A stretch of DNA of 64,000 nt, from positions 868,001 to 932,000 of the forward strand of contig NZ_CP197246.1 of NCBI RefSeq assembly GCF_052076145.1, given 5' to 3'. Source of the DNA: Kitasatospora sp052076145 (lineage in GTDB: Bacteria > Actinomycetota > Actinomycetes > Streptomycetales > Streptomycetaceae). A program made the position numbers and the translations under genes. A model generated the notes under the pieces. It was not told where the DNA came from. It saw only the letters and a program-made list of their open reading frames with translations, and did no database searches. Positions 50,123-58,311 of the stretch are shown here, one piece after another; the first letter of the stretch is position 1, and each line of letters opens with the position of its first letter.

Positions 50123-51301
50123 TCAGAGCTGCTGCGGCACGGGGTTGTCCGGGGAGTCCAGCCACGGGGTGCAGCGCGTGTACTCCACGGTCAGGCCGAA
50201 GCGCGTCAGCTCCGGCCTGCCCTGCCGCTCCCACCAGGCCAGCGCGCGCTCCACGGCCTGCCAGAGCCGCCGGGGGCCCGCCTGGTACACGGTCGTACTG
50301 GCCCGCTCCCACCGCACCGCCGCCCACGACCTGTCGGTGAGCCCGTAGAACCACGCCGTCGTGGTGTCGTCGCCCTGCTGCTGGGCGACGTGCGTCAGGT
50401 GCGGCACCGCGAGGCCGATCACGAACCGCTGCACCGACCACCGGTCCCCGAGGTCGTCCGCCGCGAGCGTCGTCCGGTGCTTCGCGTCGGCACCGCCCGG
50501 GAACTCGGGCACGTACGCGGCGTGCTCGGGAAAGGCGAGCCGCTGGCTGCGGGCCTTCATGAACTCCACCATGCGGGTGAAGTGCCCGGAGGCCGCGTTC
50601 CCGTCGCCCACGGTCAGCCTGACGACAGCGTCCAGCGCGCTGAAGTCGGTCCCCCACGGCGCCACGATCACCCCACCCGGCCCGGTCTGCCGGACCCACG
50701 CGCGGGGGATGTCCCGGACTCCGTACGTCGCGATGATCCGGTCGTACGGACCGCCCTTGGGCCAGCCCAGCTGTCCGTCACCGGTGACGAGCTCCGGCCA
50801 GAGGCCGTGGCGGGTGAGCCTGTGCCGTGCCCGCTGCGACACCGACTCGTCCACCTCCACGCTGACCACGTTCCGGGAGCCGATCCGCTGCGCCAGCAGG
50901 GCGGCGTTCCACCCCGGCCCGGTGCCCAGATCGAGCACCTTCATGCCGGGCCGCACGTCCAGGTCGCCCAGCATCGACATGACCACACTCGGCATGCTCA
51001 GGCTGCTGGTCGCCACACTGCCCGGGTCGGTGCCGGTGTGGTCGCCGTCGTCCCACTGCGTGACGAGCGGTACGTCGGCGCCGACGGCCGTCGACCAGGC
51101 GTCGGGGGCCTCACTGCGGTCCACCGCCGCATTCCGGCCGGTGGCCATGTCGAACGCCCAGGCCACATCAGGTGTGAACGCCGCGCGGGGCACCGCCTCG
51201 AACGTCTCCGCCCACTCAGGCGCCATCGAACCGTTGGAGAGCAGGACCCGCCCCAGCTCACTGCCGAGGCGGCCCGCTCCCTCCGAGAGGGTCTCGCTCA
51301 C
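50123..51301 (-). CDS. PIMT-like methyltransferase, RiPP-maturase type
   Basis: This 392-residue protein has an N-terminal protein-L-isoaspartate methyltransferase fold with SAM motif I VLDLGTGPGWNAALLAQ, VVSVEVDESVSQRAR and VTGDGQLGWPKGGPYDRIIATYGV. A C-terminal extension of about 170 residues follows (DRWSVQRFVIGLAV, WFYGLTDRSWAAVRWE). This long form belongs with the methyltransferases of actinobacterial RiPP clusters, such as the ATP-grasp or FxLD systems, rather than with the 200-residue repair enzyme. The GTG start overlaps the stop of a 40-codon gene as GTGA. No ATP-grasp or lanthionine gene is nearby. Confidence 0.85.
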   Translation of the reverse strand: MSETLSEGAGRLGSELGRVLLSNGSMAPEWAETFEAVPRAAFTPDVAWAFDMATGRNAAVDRSEAPDAWSTAVGADVPLVTQWDDGDHTGTDPGSVATSSLSMPSVVMSMLGDLDVRPGMKVLDLGTGPGWNAALLAQRIGSRNVVSVEVDESVSQRARHRLTRHGLWPELVTGDGQLGWPKGGPYDRIIATYGVRDIPRAWVRQTGPGGVIVAPWGTDFSALDAVVRLTVGDGNAASGHFTRMVEFMKARSQRLAFPEHAAYVPEFPGGADAKHRTTLAADDLGDRWSVQRFVIGLAVPHLTHVAQQQGDDTTTAWFYGLTDRSWAAVRWERASTTVYQAGPRRLWQAVERALAWWERQGRPELTRFGLTVEYTRCTPWLDSPDNPVPQQL

Positions 51302-51420
51302 TTGCGGTGGCCCCCGTCACCGGGCGGGCTCTGGCCGTCGGGTGACGGCGGTGGCGGTGGTGCGGGCGGCTGGATCGGCGCGGGGTCGCCCCCGTGCCCA
51401 CCGTCGTTCCGAAGGATCAC
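51298..51420 (-). CDS. Short coupled ORF, candidate RiPP precursor peptide
   Basis: A 40-codon frame begins at GTG 51420, with GGGAG 5 bases before it, and ends GTGA-overlapped with the methyltransferase. The product runs from VILRNDGGHGGDPAPIQ through a Pro block to SPDGQSPPGDGGHRK. It has three Asp-Gly pairs (NDGG, PDGQ, GDGG) and no Cys. Asp-Gly is the sequence most prone to become methyl ester and then aspartimide, the reaction PIMT-like enzymes start. I infer a substrate of the adjacent methyltransferase, but a simple leader ORF that only couples translation is possible. Confidence 0.55.
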   Translation of the reverse strand: MILRNDGGHGGDPAPIQPPAPPPPPSPDGQSPPGDGGHRK

Positions 51421-51588
51421 GATCACTCCCTGACTGGTTGTGCCCAACGGGCGGACACCCGTGGGGGTTTGCAGCCCGGCCCTCATCGAACCGAACTTCC
51501 TGCCCTTCAAGCTTCGGCAACCCGTACTACCCTGAACAGTGCTGACGACCCAACAACTGCTGTGTTCAGGAAGCGGTGCCGAGCTGTG

Positions 51589-52422
51589 GTGAGCCCTCGG
51601 GATCTTGACCCCTCCGAATCCCCAAAGGCCTTCTACGGGGCGGAACTTCGCCGGTTGCGCAAGACCGCCGGACTCTCGCAGGACCAACTGGGCGAGCGGG
51701 TGTTCTGCTCGGGCACCTACATCGGCCAGATCGAGGCCGCCACCCGCAGGCCCCAGCAGGATCTGTCCGAGCGCCTCGACACGGCCCTCGGCACGGACGG
51801 GCACTTCTCCCGACTCTGTCCGATGGTCACGCGCTCCGGCTTCGCCGAGTACTTCACCAAGGCCGCCGAGTTGCAAGCCATAGCCCTGACGATCAGCGAG
51901 TACGCGCCGGCTCTCGTCCCGGGCCTGTTGCAGACCCCCGAGTACGCGCGGGCGGTCTTCCGCGCGGCTCAACCGCTGCGGTCGGCATCCGACATCGACG
52001 ACTGGGTCGTCCGCCGCATGGAGCGGGCTCAGATCATCCACGATCCAACAAGGCCCATGTTCTGGGCCGTCCTGGACGAGAGCGCCGTCCGGAGGCCCAT
52101 CGGCGGGGCGGCCGTGATGCACGGTCAGCTCTCGCACCTCGCGGCCCTGGTGCGAGACTGCCGCATCATCGTGCAGGTACTGCCGTTCGCGGCCGGTGCC
52201 CACTCGCTGCTCGAAGGCGCGCTCTGCCTGATGACCTTCGCCGACGCTCCCCCGGTGGCCTACGTCGAAGGGCCGCACGCCGGTCAACTGATTGATGATC
52301 CGGCCTTTGTGGCGAAGTGCCTGCTGTCCTACGATCTGGTCAGGGCTGCCGCGCTGTCGCCGGAGGCGTCCCTGGCCCTGCTCGACTCGGCGGCGGAGGA
52401 CCACGCACATGAGCAAAACTGA
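51589..52422 (+). CDS. XRE-family regulator with DUF5753-type C-terminal domain
   Basis: This 277-residue protein starts with an HTH_3 domain (about residues 15-70, ELRRLRKTAGLSQDQLGERVFCSGTYIGQIEAATRRP). The DUF5753 region that follows contains EYAPALVPGLLQTPEYARAVF, RMERAQIIHDPTRPMFWAVLDESAVRRPIGG, IIVQVLPFAAGAHSLLEGALCLMTF and YVEGPHAGQLIDD. Such genes in streptomycetes are almost always paired with DUF397 genes, as here (overlap of 14 bp). It is divergent from the small ORF and methyltransferase, and may control them. GTG 51586 and 51589 are both possible starts. Confidence 0.88.
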   Translation: MSPRDLDPSESPKAFYGAELRRLRKTAGLSQDQLGERVFCSGTYIGQIEAATRRPQQDLSERLDTALGTDGHFSRLCPMVTRSGFAEYFTKAAELQAIALTISEYAPALVPGLLQTPEYARAVFRAAQPLRSASDIDDWVVRRMERAQIIHDPTRPMFWAVLDESAVRRPIGGAAVMHGQLSHLAALVRDCRIIVQVLPFAAGAHSLLEGALCLMTFADAPPVAYVEGPHAGQLIDDPAFVAKCLLSYDLVRAAALSPEASLALLDSAAEDHAHEQN

Positions 52423-52618
52423 CCTGACCTGGCGCAAGAGCACCTACTCCGGCGGCAACAACGGCAACTGCATCGAGATCAGCGAGGATCTCCTGTCCGC
52501 CGGCATCGTGCCCGTCCGCGACAGCAAGGACCCCTCGGGCCCACAGCTCCACTTCACCAAGGAAGCATGGGCCGCGTTCGCGACCGCCGCCGCAGCCGGT
52601 GCGTTCGGCACGATCTGA
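52409..52618 (+). CDS. DUF397 protein, partner of the XRE regulator
   Basis: This 69-residue protein has the family motif LTWRKSTYSGGNNGNCIEI and VPVRDSKDPSGPQLHFTKEAWAAF. Its ATG overlaps the last 14 bases of the XRE gene, so the two are translated together. In this arrangement the small protein usually works with the larger regulator; BldB belongs to the DUF397 group and affects development. The pair resembles a regulator with an antagonist or partner. Confidence 0.92.
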   Translation: MSKTDLTWRKSTYSGGNNGNCIEISEDLLSAGIVPVRDSKDPSGPQLHFTKEAWAAFATAAAAGAFGTI

Positions 52619-52632
52619 CGCTCCATCCGCAG

Positions 52633-52657
52633 GCCCCGGCCCACGACCGGCCGGGGC
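52633..52657. terminator. Terminator hairpin after the XRE-DUF397 pair
   Basis: A 9-bp perfect stem GCCCCGGCC/GGCCGGGGC with a 7-base loop lies between the convergent stops at 52618 and 52672. Confidence 0.75.
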
Positions 52658-52671
52658 TTCTGGGTGTCCGG

Positions 52672-53034
52672 CTACTGCCCTCGTCGGCGCTGTGCCTCGT
52701 CCAGGGCGTCGGCCCGCTGCCGTAGCTCGGCCGCGATGTCGTCCCAGTCGGGGCCGTGCAGGTAGAGGCTGTGTGCCGCCGTGCGCATCAGCTCCGGATC
52801 ATCCGGCCGCTGTAGGAGGACCAGCCGGTAGGCCAGGTTGCGGACCCAGACCGGGAGCAGACCGTCGACCACGTACGGGCACAGCTCGCGCAGCATGGCC
52901 AGGATCGACTCCGCCTCGGCGAAGGTCAGACGCTCGACGAAGTAGTGGTCATCGTGGTCGCGCCCGCACTTCGGCGCGGGCCGGTACTCGTCGCCGTAGA
53001 GGCACCGGGCGTACTCCGTCAGGGTGCTGTGCAT
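52672..53034 (-). CDS. Small hypothetical protein
   Basis: This 120-residue protein is acidic and helical, with GRDHDDHYFVERLTFAEAESILAMLREL and WVRNLAYRLVLLQRPDDPELMRTAAHSLYL. The distribution of Leu and Arg looks like a coding frame, and a comparable pattern occurs in other streptomycete proteins, but I cannot name a family. It is convergent with the DUF397 gene. No membrane segment or Cys pair occurs. Confidence 0.68.
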   Translation of the reverse strand: MHSTLTEYARCLYGDEYRPAPKCGRDHDDHYFVERLTFAEAESILAMLRELCPYVVDGLLPVWVRNLAYRLVLLQRPDDPELMRTAAHSLYLHGPDWDDIAAELRQRADALDEAQRRRGQ

Positions 53035-53083
53035 GACGTGGGAGCCTACGGCGCCGTGAGCCGGCGCCCGCGCGCGTTTCGGC

Positions 53084-54343
53084 TCAGACGGCGGCCCGGC
53101 GCTTGCCGCGTTGGCGGCGCGGGTACGGGAAGAGCCGCGGGGAGCGTTTGGCGGCCACGTCCTCGACCCAGCCGAAGACCAGCACCAGCAGAGCGATCAC
53201 GGGGAGCGCCACCATCAGCGGGAACCACGGGCTGGTCAGCAGCCAGTGGAAGTGCTTGTAGATGAAGTCGACTGTCCAGAGGGGATCGATCAGCGGAATG
53301 GCGAGCACCAGGGCGGTCTCGTGCCAGAGGTAGACGCTGACGGCCCGCGAGTTCAGCAGGCTGACCAGGCCGTTCCAGCGTTCCAGCGGACTGGGCCACT
53401 GCTCCCAGGACGGACTGACGTGGAGCAGGATGGCGACGAAGCCGAAGGACCACAGGGCCTGAGCGATCGGCCAGCTCTCGATGTCGGTGGGACTGCTCGG
53501 ATCGGCCGGCCGGGTCTGCAGGTACCACCAACCGGCCACCATCACCAGTGGCGCGATGGACGGCACGACGTACTGCGGGATCTTCTTGAGCAGGCCCTCC
53601 TGGTGAGCCATGCCGAGGATCCAGCAGGAGCCGAAGGTGGTGAAGTCGGTCGCGGTCTCCCAGACCCGGCCGTAGATGAACTCCTGGTTCGCGAAGAGCG
53701 CGTTCATGACGATCGACAGCGTCAGCGGCACGAACAGCGTCACCCACGGCAGCCGCCGCAGCGCCCACCGCATCAACGGTGAGAGCAGGACGTACCAGAG
53801 GTAGGCGCGGAGGTACCAGAGCGGGACGACGGTCTGCTCCGCCCAGATGTGCTCCAGGTGGTGGTGGAAGCCGTTCAGCGAGTCGGCGTACGGCGGAGTG
53901 CTCAGCGGCAGGATCCAGAACGCCAGCTTGGCCCACCACCAGTTGGGGTGGCCTTCGGCGTCGGGCCCCCAGCCGTCGAGGATCTGGGCGGTGATCATGA
54001 TCGCGCCGAACAGCCACATAGGTGGCAGCAGCCGGCGCAGTCGGCTCCGGATGACGCCGAGGGCGGGTCGGCTGAGCGAACGTGCCATCAGCGCCCCGGC
54101 CAGCGCGAACATCACGCCCATCGACGGGAAGACGATCGGCAGCCAGAACCAGCCGAAGTTGTGGTAAAGCACCACGCGGACCAGCGCCAGCGCGCGCAGC
54201 AGGTCGAGGTAGCGGTCCCGACCGCCCTTGCGCTTGGGCGCAGCCTCCGGCTCGGGCTCAGGCCCCGGCTCCGGTAGCCGCATGTCGGGGATGCGCAGTT
54301 GGACGGTGTCCTGGCCGAACCCGAACTCGATCGATGCGGTCAT
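53084..54343 (-). CDS. Acyltransferase 3-family membrane protein (exopolysaccharide operon)
   Basis: This 419-residue integral membrane protein has about 10 helices. The Acyltransferase_3 pattern runs from RDRYLDLLRALALVRVVLYHNFGW through WYLRAYLWYVLLSPLM to SVYLWHETALVLAIPL. These proteins move acyl groups such as acetyl onto exported sugars. It starts just 2 bases after the stop of the GT2 fusion gene. Its role is most likely O- or N-acylation of the polymer made by that gene. The tail is basic. Confidence 0.87.
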   Translation of the reverse strand: MTASIEFGFGQDTVQLRIPDMRLPEPGPEPEPEAAPKRKGGRDRYLDLLRALALVRVVLYHNFGWFWLPIVFPSMGVMFALAGALMARSLSRPALGVIRSRLRRLLPPMWLFGAIMITAQILDGWGPDAEGHPNWWWAKLAFWILPLSTPPYADSLNGFHHHLEHIWAEQTVVPLWYLRAYLWYVLLSPLMRWALRRLPWVTLFVPLTLSIVMNALFANQEFIYGRVWETATDFTTFGSCWILGMAHQEGLLKKIPQYVVPSIAPLVMVAGWWYLQTRPADPSSPTDIESWPIAQALWSFGFVAILLHVSPSWEQWPSPLERWNGLVSLLNSRAVSVYLWHETALVLAIPLIDPLWTVDFIYKHFHWLLTSPWFPLMVALPVIALLVLVFGWVEDVAAKRSPRLFPYPRRQRGKRRAAV

Positions 54344-54345
54344 GG

Positions 54346-56496
54346 TCAGGCCTCCACCGGTACGGAAACCTCGCCGGTGCGCCGGAGCTTCTGCCAACGC
54401 AGTCGGCCTCCGGTCAGCGCCGTGATCGAGGACTGCAGCAGGACGATGTACATCAGCTGCCGGTAGACCAACTGCTGGATCGGCAGGGTGATCAGGTGCC
54501 AGGGCTTCTCGCCGTCGAGGTGGAAGGCGTACCAGGCCAGGACGCCCTGCAGCACGATGAAGCCGCCCCAGCTGGCGAGGGTGACCGGGGCGTTCGTGAA
54601 CAGCACGCCGTACAGGAAGAACAGGTCGACCAGCGGCGCGAGCAGCGGGGCGACCACGCCGAACAGCACGACGAACGGCAACCCGAGCCGGCCGAAGCGC
54701 CCGGCCGGGCCGCTGGCGGTCACGGCGCGGCGGTGCTTCCACATCGCCTGCATGGAGCCGTAGCTCCAGCGGTACCGCTGGGACCACAGCTGCGGGAGGC
54801 TCGCCGGGGCCTCCGTCCAGGCGCGGGCGCGCTCGGCGTAGACGATCCGCCAGCCCTCGCACAGCACCGCCATGGTGATGTCGGTGTCCTCGGCCAGGGT
54901 GTCGTCGCTCATCCCGCCGACCTGCTCCAGGGCCTCCCGGCGGAAGGCGCCGACCGCCCCGGGGATGGTCACGATGATGTTGAGCATGTCGTACATCCGG
55001 CGGTCGAGGTTGTGACCGAGGACGTACTCGATGTGCTGCCAGGCGCCGATCAGGCTGTCGCGGTTGCCGACCTTGGCGTTGCCCGCGACCGCGCCGATCG
55101 CCGGGTCGCCGAAGGGCTGGACCAGCTCGCGCACGGTGGACGGCTCGAAGACGGTGTCGCCGTCCATCATCACGATGATGTCGTACGAGGCGGCCGCGAT
55201 GCCGGTGTTGAGCGCGACGGGCTTGCCGCCGTTGACCTGGCGGATCAGCCGGACGAACGGCAGGTTCATCGCCTCGACGATCTCCGAGGTGCCGTCCGTC
55301 GACCCGTCGTCGATGACGATCACTTCGATCGGGTAGTCGCTGGCGGCCAGGGAGTTGAGGGTGTTGGCGATGCACTCGAGCTCGTTGTAGGCCGGTACCA
55401 GCACCGTGACGGGTGCGGTGATCGGCGGCCCCCAGGCGTCGCGCCGCTTGGACCGGCGGGCGTGGATCGGTGCGAGGACGAGCATCAGCGCGAACCGGCC
55501 GAAGTTGAGGAAGCCGACGACGGCCAGCAGCCCGACCAGCACCGGCAGGCTGAACACGGCAGCCTGGGTCGCCCAGATGAACGCCTTGCCCGCCCAGAGC
55601 TGGTAGCCGTGCACCGGCACCATGGCGCTGGGAGCGCCGAGCGCCTCGGAGATGGTGGCGAAGTGGTAGCCCTCGCCCTGGAGCTTGTCGATGATCTGCT
55701 CGAGCGCGGTGACGGTCTGGGCGCGGTCACCACCCGCGTCGTGCAGCAGGATCAGCCGGCCCGCGCCGGGAGTGGGCGGCATCGCCGCCTTGACGATCGC
55801 GTCGACGCCGGGGCGCTTCCAGTCGTCGGTGTCGGCGTCGATGAACGCGGTGAGGTAGCCGTGCGCGCCCACGTACTTGATCACCGGGTAGGTCCAGTCG
55901 TCCAGCGCGGAGGCGTCGGAGGAGTAGGGCGGGCGGAACAACGCGCTGTGGACGCCCGCGACGCCGGCCAGTGCCACCTGCGTCTGCGCCAGCTCCCACG
56001 CGATCCGGGCGTGCGACTGGTACACCAGGTCGGGGTGGGTGAAGGTGTGCACGCCGATCTCGTTGCCGCCCGCGACGATCTGCCGGATCAGCTCCGGGTT
56101 GCGGGTGGTCATCGAGCCGGTCACGAAGAAGTCGGCCTTGATGTGGTGGGCCGCGAGCACGGCCAGGATCTTCGGGGTCCACTCCGGCGAGGGGCCGTCG
56201 TCGAAGCTCAGCACCACGGTGCGGTCCGGGATGCGGTAGCTCACGGGGTTCGCGTTCTTGGCGCCACGGGCGTCGATGATCGGGCCGCCCTTGAGCAGGT
56301 CGTCCGGCACGGTCGTCTTGTCGACCGAGGTCGCGATCCGGGTGTCGTGGAACACCTCGTTGGTGGCGAGGCCGCGCAGGACGAGGAGCGCCAGCAGGCA
56401 GGCCAGCAGCGACAGCGGCATGACGAAGCGCAGTGGCGGCGCGGCCAGTCGGCGCTGCCTCAGCAGGGACTGCCGGCGGCGCTGGTGGCGGGACAA
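54346..56496 (-). CDS. Polysaccharide deacetylase and glycosyltransferase GT2 fusion
   Basis: This 716-residue fusion has a membrane helix near residues 25-43 and an external NodB deacetylase (about 75-270: LSFDDGPSPEWTP, the metal motif HTFTHPDL, FRPPYSSD, LLHDAGG). A helix follows at about 300-325, then a cytosolic GT2 synthase domain (VLVPAYNELECIANTL, VIDDGSTDGT, MMDGDTVFEP, DTLAEDTDI and QRYRWSYG) and further helices. The match is to PNAG/chitin-type synthases; a similar gene, matB of S. lividans, makes a PNAG-type polymer. TTG 56496 is the likely start: AGGAG lies 5 bases before, while no good ATG or GTG is near. Confidence 0.88.
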   Translation of the reverse strand: MSRHQRRRQSLLRQRRLAAPPLRFVMPLSLLACLLALLVLRGLATNEVFHDTRIATSVDKTTVPDDLLKGGPIIDARGAKNANPVSYRIPDRTVVLSFDDGPSPEWTPKILAVLAAHHIKADFFVTGSMTTRNPELIRQIVAGGNEIGVHTFTHPDLVYQSHARIAWELAQTQVALAGVAGVHSALFRPPYSSDASALDDWTYPVIKYVGAHGYLTAFIDADTDDWKRPGVDAIVKAAMPPTPGAGRLILLHDAGGDRAQTVTALEQIIDKLQGEGYHFATISEALGAPSAMVPVHGYQLWAGKAFIWATQAAVFSLPVLVGLLAVVGFLNFGRFALMLVLAPIHARRSKRRDAWGPPITAPVTVLVPAYNELECIANTLNSLAASDYPIEVIVIDDGSTDGTSEIVEAMNLPFVRLIRQVNGGKPVALNTGIAAASYDIIVMMDGDTVFEPSTVRELVQPFGDPAIGAVAGNAKVGNRDSLIGAWQHIEYVLGHNLDRRMYDMLNIIVTIPGAVGAFRREALEQVGGMSDDTLAEDTDITMAVLCEGWRIVYAERARAWTEAPASLPQLWSQRYRWSYGSMQAMWKHRRAVTASGPAGRFGRLGLPFVVLFGVVAPLLAPLVDLFFLYGVLFTNAPVTLASWGGFIVLQGVLAWYAFHLDGEKPWHLITLPIQQLVYRQLMYIVLLQSSITALTGGRLRWQKLRRTGEVSVPVEA

Positions 56497-56527
56497 TGGC
56501 GCTCCTGGAGATGGGTGGTGCGGACGA

Positions 56528-57007
56528 TCAGGCGTGCTTGGTGGGCAGACCCGGAGGCGTTGCCCGGTGCGGGGTGCTGGTCGTGGGCTTCGACGTCGTC
56601 GGCTTCGGCGTGGTGGGCTTCGACGTGGTGGTCGTGGGCTTCGACGTGGTGGCCGAGCTCCTCGCACGGGGTGGCGCGGACCGGGTGGCCGTGGGAGGCG
56701 CGGACGACGGGATCGACGGGGTGGGCGACGGCACGGGCGGGAGCGACGGGGACAGGGTCGGGGACAGCGAGGGCTGCGCCGGTATCCCCATCGCCGGGGC
56801 GTCCGACTGCACACCGATCAGGCTGCCGGCCATGGCCGCCGCCAGAACCGCGCCGACCACCGAGACCGGCCAGCCGAGGCCCCGCAGCAGACGGCCGCGC
56901 AGACCCGTCTGGTCGACGAAAACCGGCGCGGGAGCGGGCTCTTCGGAATTCGACTCATGCATGTCAGGCTGCACCCGGTGCGCCGATGGTTGTTCGTTGG
57001 AAGTCAT
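56528..57007 (-). CDS. Membrane-anchored Ser/Thr/Pro-rich protein
   Basis: This 159-residue protein has a short cytosolic N-terminus, one membrane helix (about residues 44-66, GWPVSVVGAVLAAAMAGSLIG) and an outer Thr/Pro/Ser tail with several KPTTS repeats. Such tails are often glycosylated. It opens the exopolysaccharide operon and could anchor or export the polymer. The ATG at 57007 is chosen; GTG 57019 is another option. No enzyme motif. Confidence 0.68.
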   Translation of the reverse strand: MTSNEQPSAHRVQPDMHESNSEEPAPAPVFVDQTGLRGRLLRGLGWPVSVVGAVLAAAMAGSLIGVQSDAPAMGIPAQPSLSPTLSPSLPPVPSPTPSIPSSAPPTATRSAPPRARSSATTSKPTTTTSKPTTPKPTTSKPTTSTPHRATPPGLPTKHA

Positions 57008-57037
57008 GACTGGGCGCACCTTGCGGGGCCTTTCAAT

Positions 57038-57070
57038 GCAGGTACGTAGGCAGGTACTTGGGGCAGGTAC
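57038..57070. repeat. Triple direct repeat upstream of the exopolysaccharide operon
   Basis: GCAGGTAC occurs at 57038-57045, 57050-57057 and 57063-57070, at 12- and 13-base intervals. The repeats lie 31-63 bp upstream of the minus-strand start at 57007, where an activator or repressor would bind near the promoter. Confidence 0.7.
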
Positions 57071-57275
57071 TAAGACCGCGAAAAGGTAGAGCGAACACTA
57101 GTGCACCGACCTGAGGCGAATTAGTCCTGATGTCCGCATTTGGCGCCATCTGCCCGGTCGTTGTAATCGGATCGAAATGCCGATCTGCACATCACCGCCG
57201 AGGGGTGGGAGTTGCGCGCTTCGTTAGGATGTCCCCCTTCCATGTGATCAACCGCTGATCCTCAAAGGAGCCCGA

Positions 57276-58253
57276 GTGAGCCAGCCCCGCCGCACCTCTC
57301 GTCGCCGTGCGTGGGCCGTGCTCACACTGCCGGTCCTGGTGTGCGTCCTCGCCTCGTGCTCCGCGAGCCCCGCTGCCGGACCCGCCACCGGCCGGGGGGC
57401 CGACAACGCCGCCCCCGCACAGGGCACGGCCGCCCCCAGCGCCTCGCCGACCCCGACCGGACCACCGGGAACCCTGTTCGACAACTTCCACTACAGCGGC
57501 GCCGACGACCCCTCGCTCGCCGCCCACGGCTGGCAGGTCCGTACCGACGGGGGCACCCCGGGCATCAAGGACACCTGGTCCCCCGCCGGTGCCGGGTTCC
57601 CCTCGGACACCACCGCCCAGGGGGGCCGGGTCCTGCAGCTGCGGGCCACCACCGACGGCACCAAGCAGGGCACCAAGCAGACCGAGGTGCTGAGCACCGG
57701 CACGGCCTTCCTCACGGGGACCTTCGCCGCGCGGATCTACCTCGGCGACGAGCCGACGAGCGGTAAGGGCGGCGACCACATCGTCCAGTCCTTCTCGGCG
57801 ATCTCCCCGGACGACACCTCGGCGAACTACAGCGAACTCGACTACGAGTACATGGCGAACGGTGGCTGGGGTTCGGTGGGCCCGCAGCTCGACACGACGA
57901 GCTGGTTCAAGTCCGATCCGCCGGACCGGGTCACCCACGCGGTCAAGCAGCACCTCAAGGGCTGGCACGTCATGGTGATCACCGCCGTGAACGGGAAGGC
58001 GACCTACTCGATGGACGGCAAGGAGCTGTTCACCAGCTCCGGCAAGTACGTCCCGCGCGAGAAGATGGACATCCACTTCAGCGACTGGTTCATCGACCTT
58101 CCCTTCACCGGCGGCCCGCGCAACTGGGACATGAAGGTCAACTGGTTCTACTACAAGGCCGGCGAGGCCGTCTCACCGGCGGACGTTCAGAAGACGGTGG
58201 ACGGCTTCTACGGTGCCGGCACCGACTACGTGAACACCGTGCCGAAGTCCTGA
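57276..58253 (+). CDS. GH16-like secreted lipoprotein
   Basis: This 325-residue precursor has lipobox LASCSA. After a Pro/Ala-rich linker it has a single beta-jelly-roll domain (about 65-310) with YSELDYEYMANGGWG, where the Glu-Asp-Glu triad of family 16 glycoside hydrolases is expected, plus WHVMVITAVNGKATYSMDGK. It would cut a beta-glucan or similar polymer at the cell surface. GTG 57276 follows AAAGGAG by 5 bases. It is divergent from the exopolysaccharide operon, which suggests a polymer-trimming role. Confidence 0.78.
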   Translation: MSQPRRTSRRRAWAVLTLPVLVCVLASCSASPAAGPATGRGADNAAPAQGTAAPSASPTPTGPPGTLFDNFHYSGADDPSLAAHGWQVRTDGGTPGIKDTWSPAGAGFPSDTTAQGGRVLQLRATTDGTKQGTKQTEVLSTGTAFLTGTFAARIYLGDEPTSGKGGDHIVQSFSAISPDDTSANYSELDYEYMANGGWGSVGPQLDTTSWFKSDPPDRVTHAVKQHLKGWHVMVITAVNGKATYSMDGKELFTSSGKYVPREKMDIHFSDWFIDLPFTGGPRNWDMKVNWFYYKAGEAVSPADVQKTVDGFYGAGTDYVNTVPKS

Positions 58254-58274
58254 CCCCGGCCCCCCGGACCCTGA

Positions 58275-58307
58275 CCCCGGCCCCGGAGCACAGCTCCGGG
58301 GCCGGGG
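58275..58307. terminator. Strong bidirectional terminator hairpin
   Basis: A perfect 15-bp stem CCCCGGCCCCGGAGC (58275-58289) pairs with 58293-58307 over a 3-base loop. It lies between the convergent stops at 58253 and 58312. Confidence 0.85.
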
Positions 58308-58311
58308 GCGC

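Noticed and set aside
51298..52443. A 381-codon minus-strand frame covering the XRE gene region
   Set aside because: Only its last 40 codons look meaningful (the small ORF); the rest is antisense to the XRE gene.
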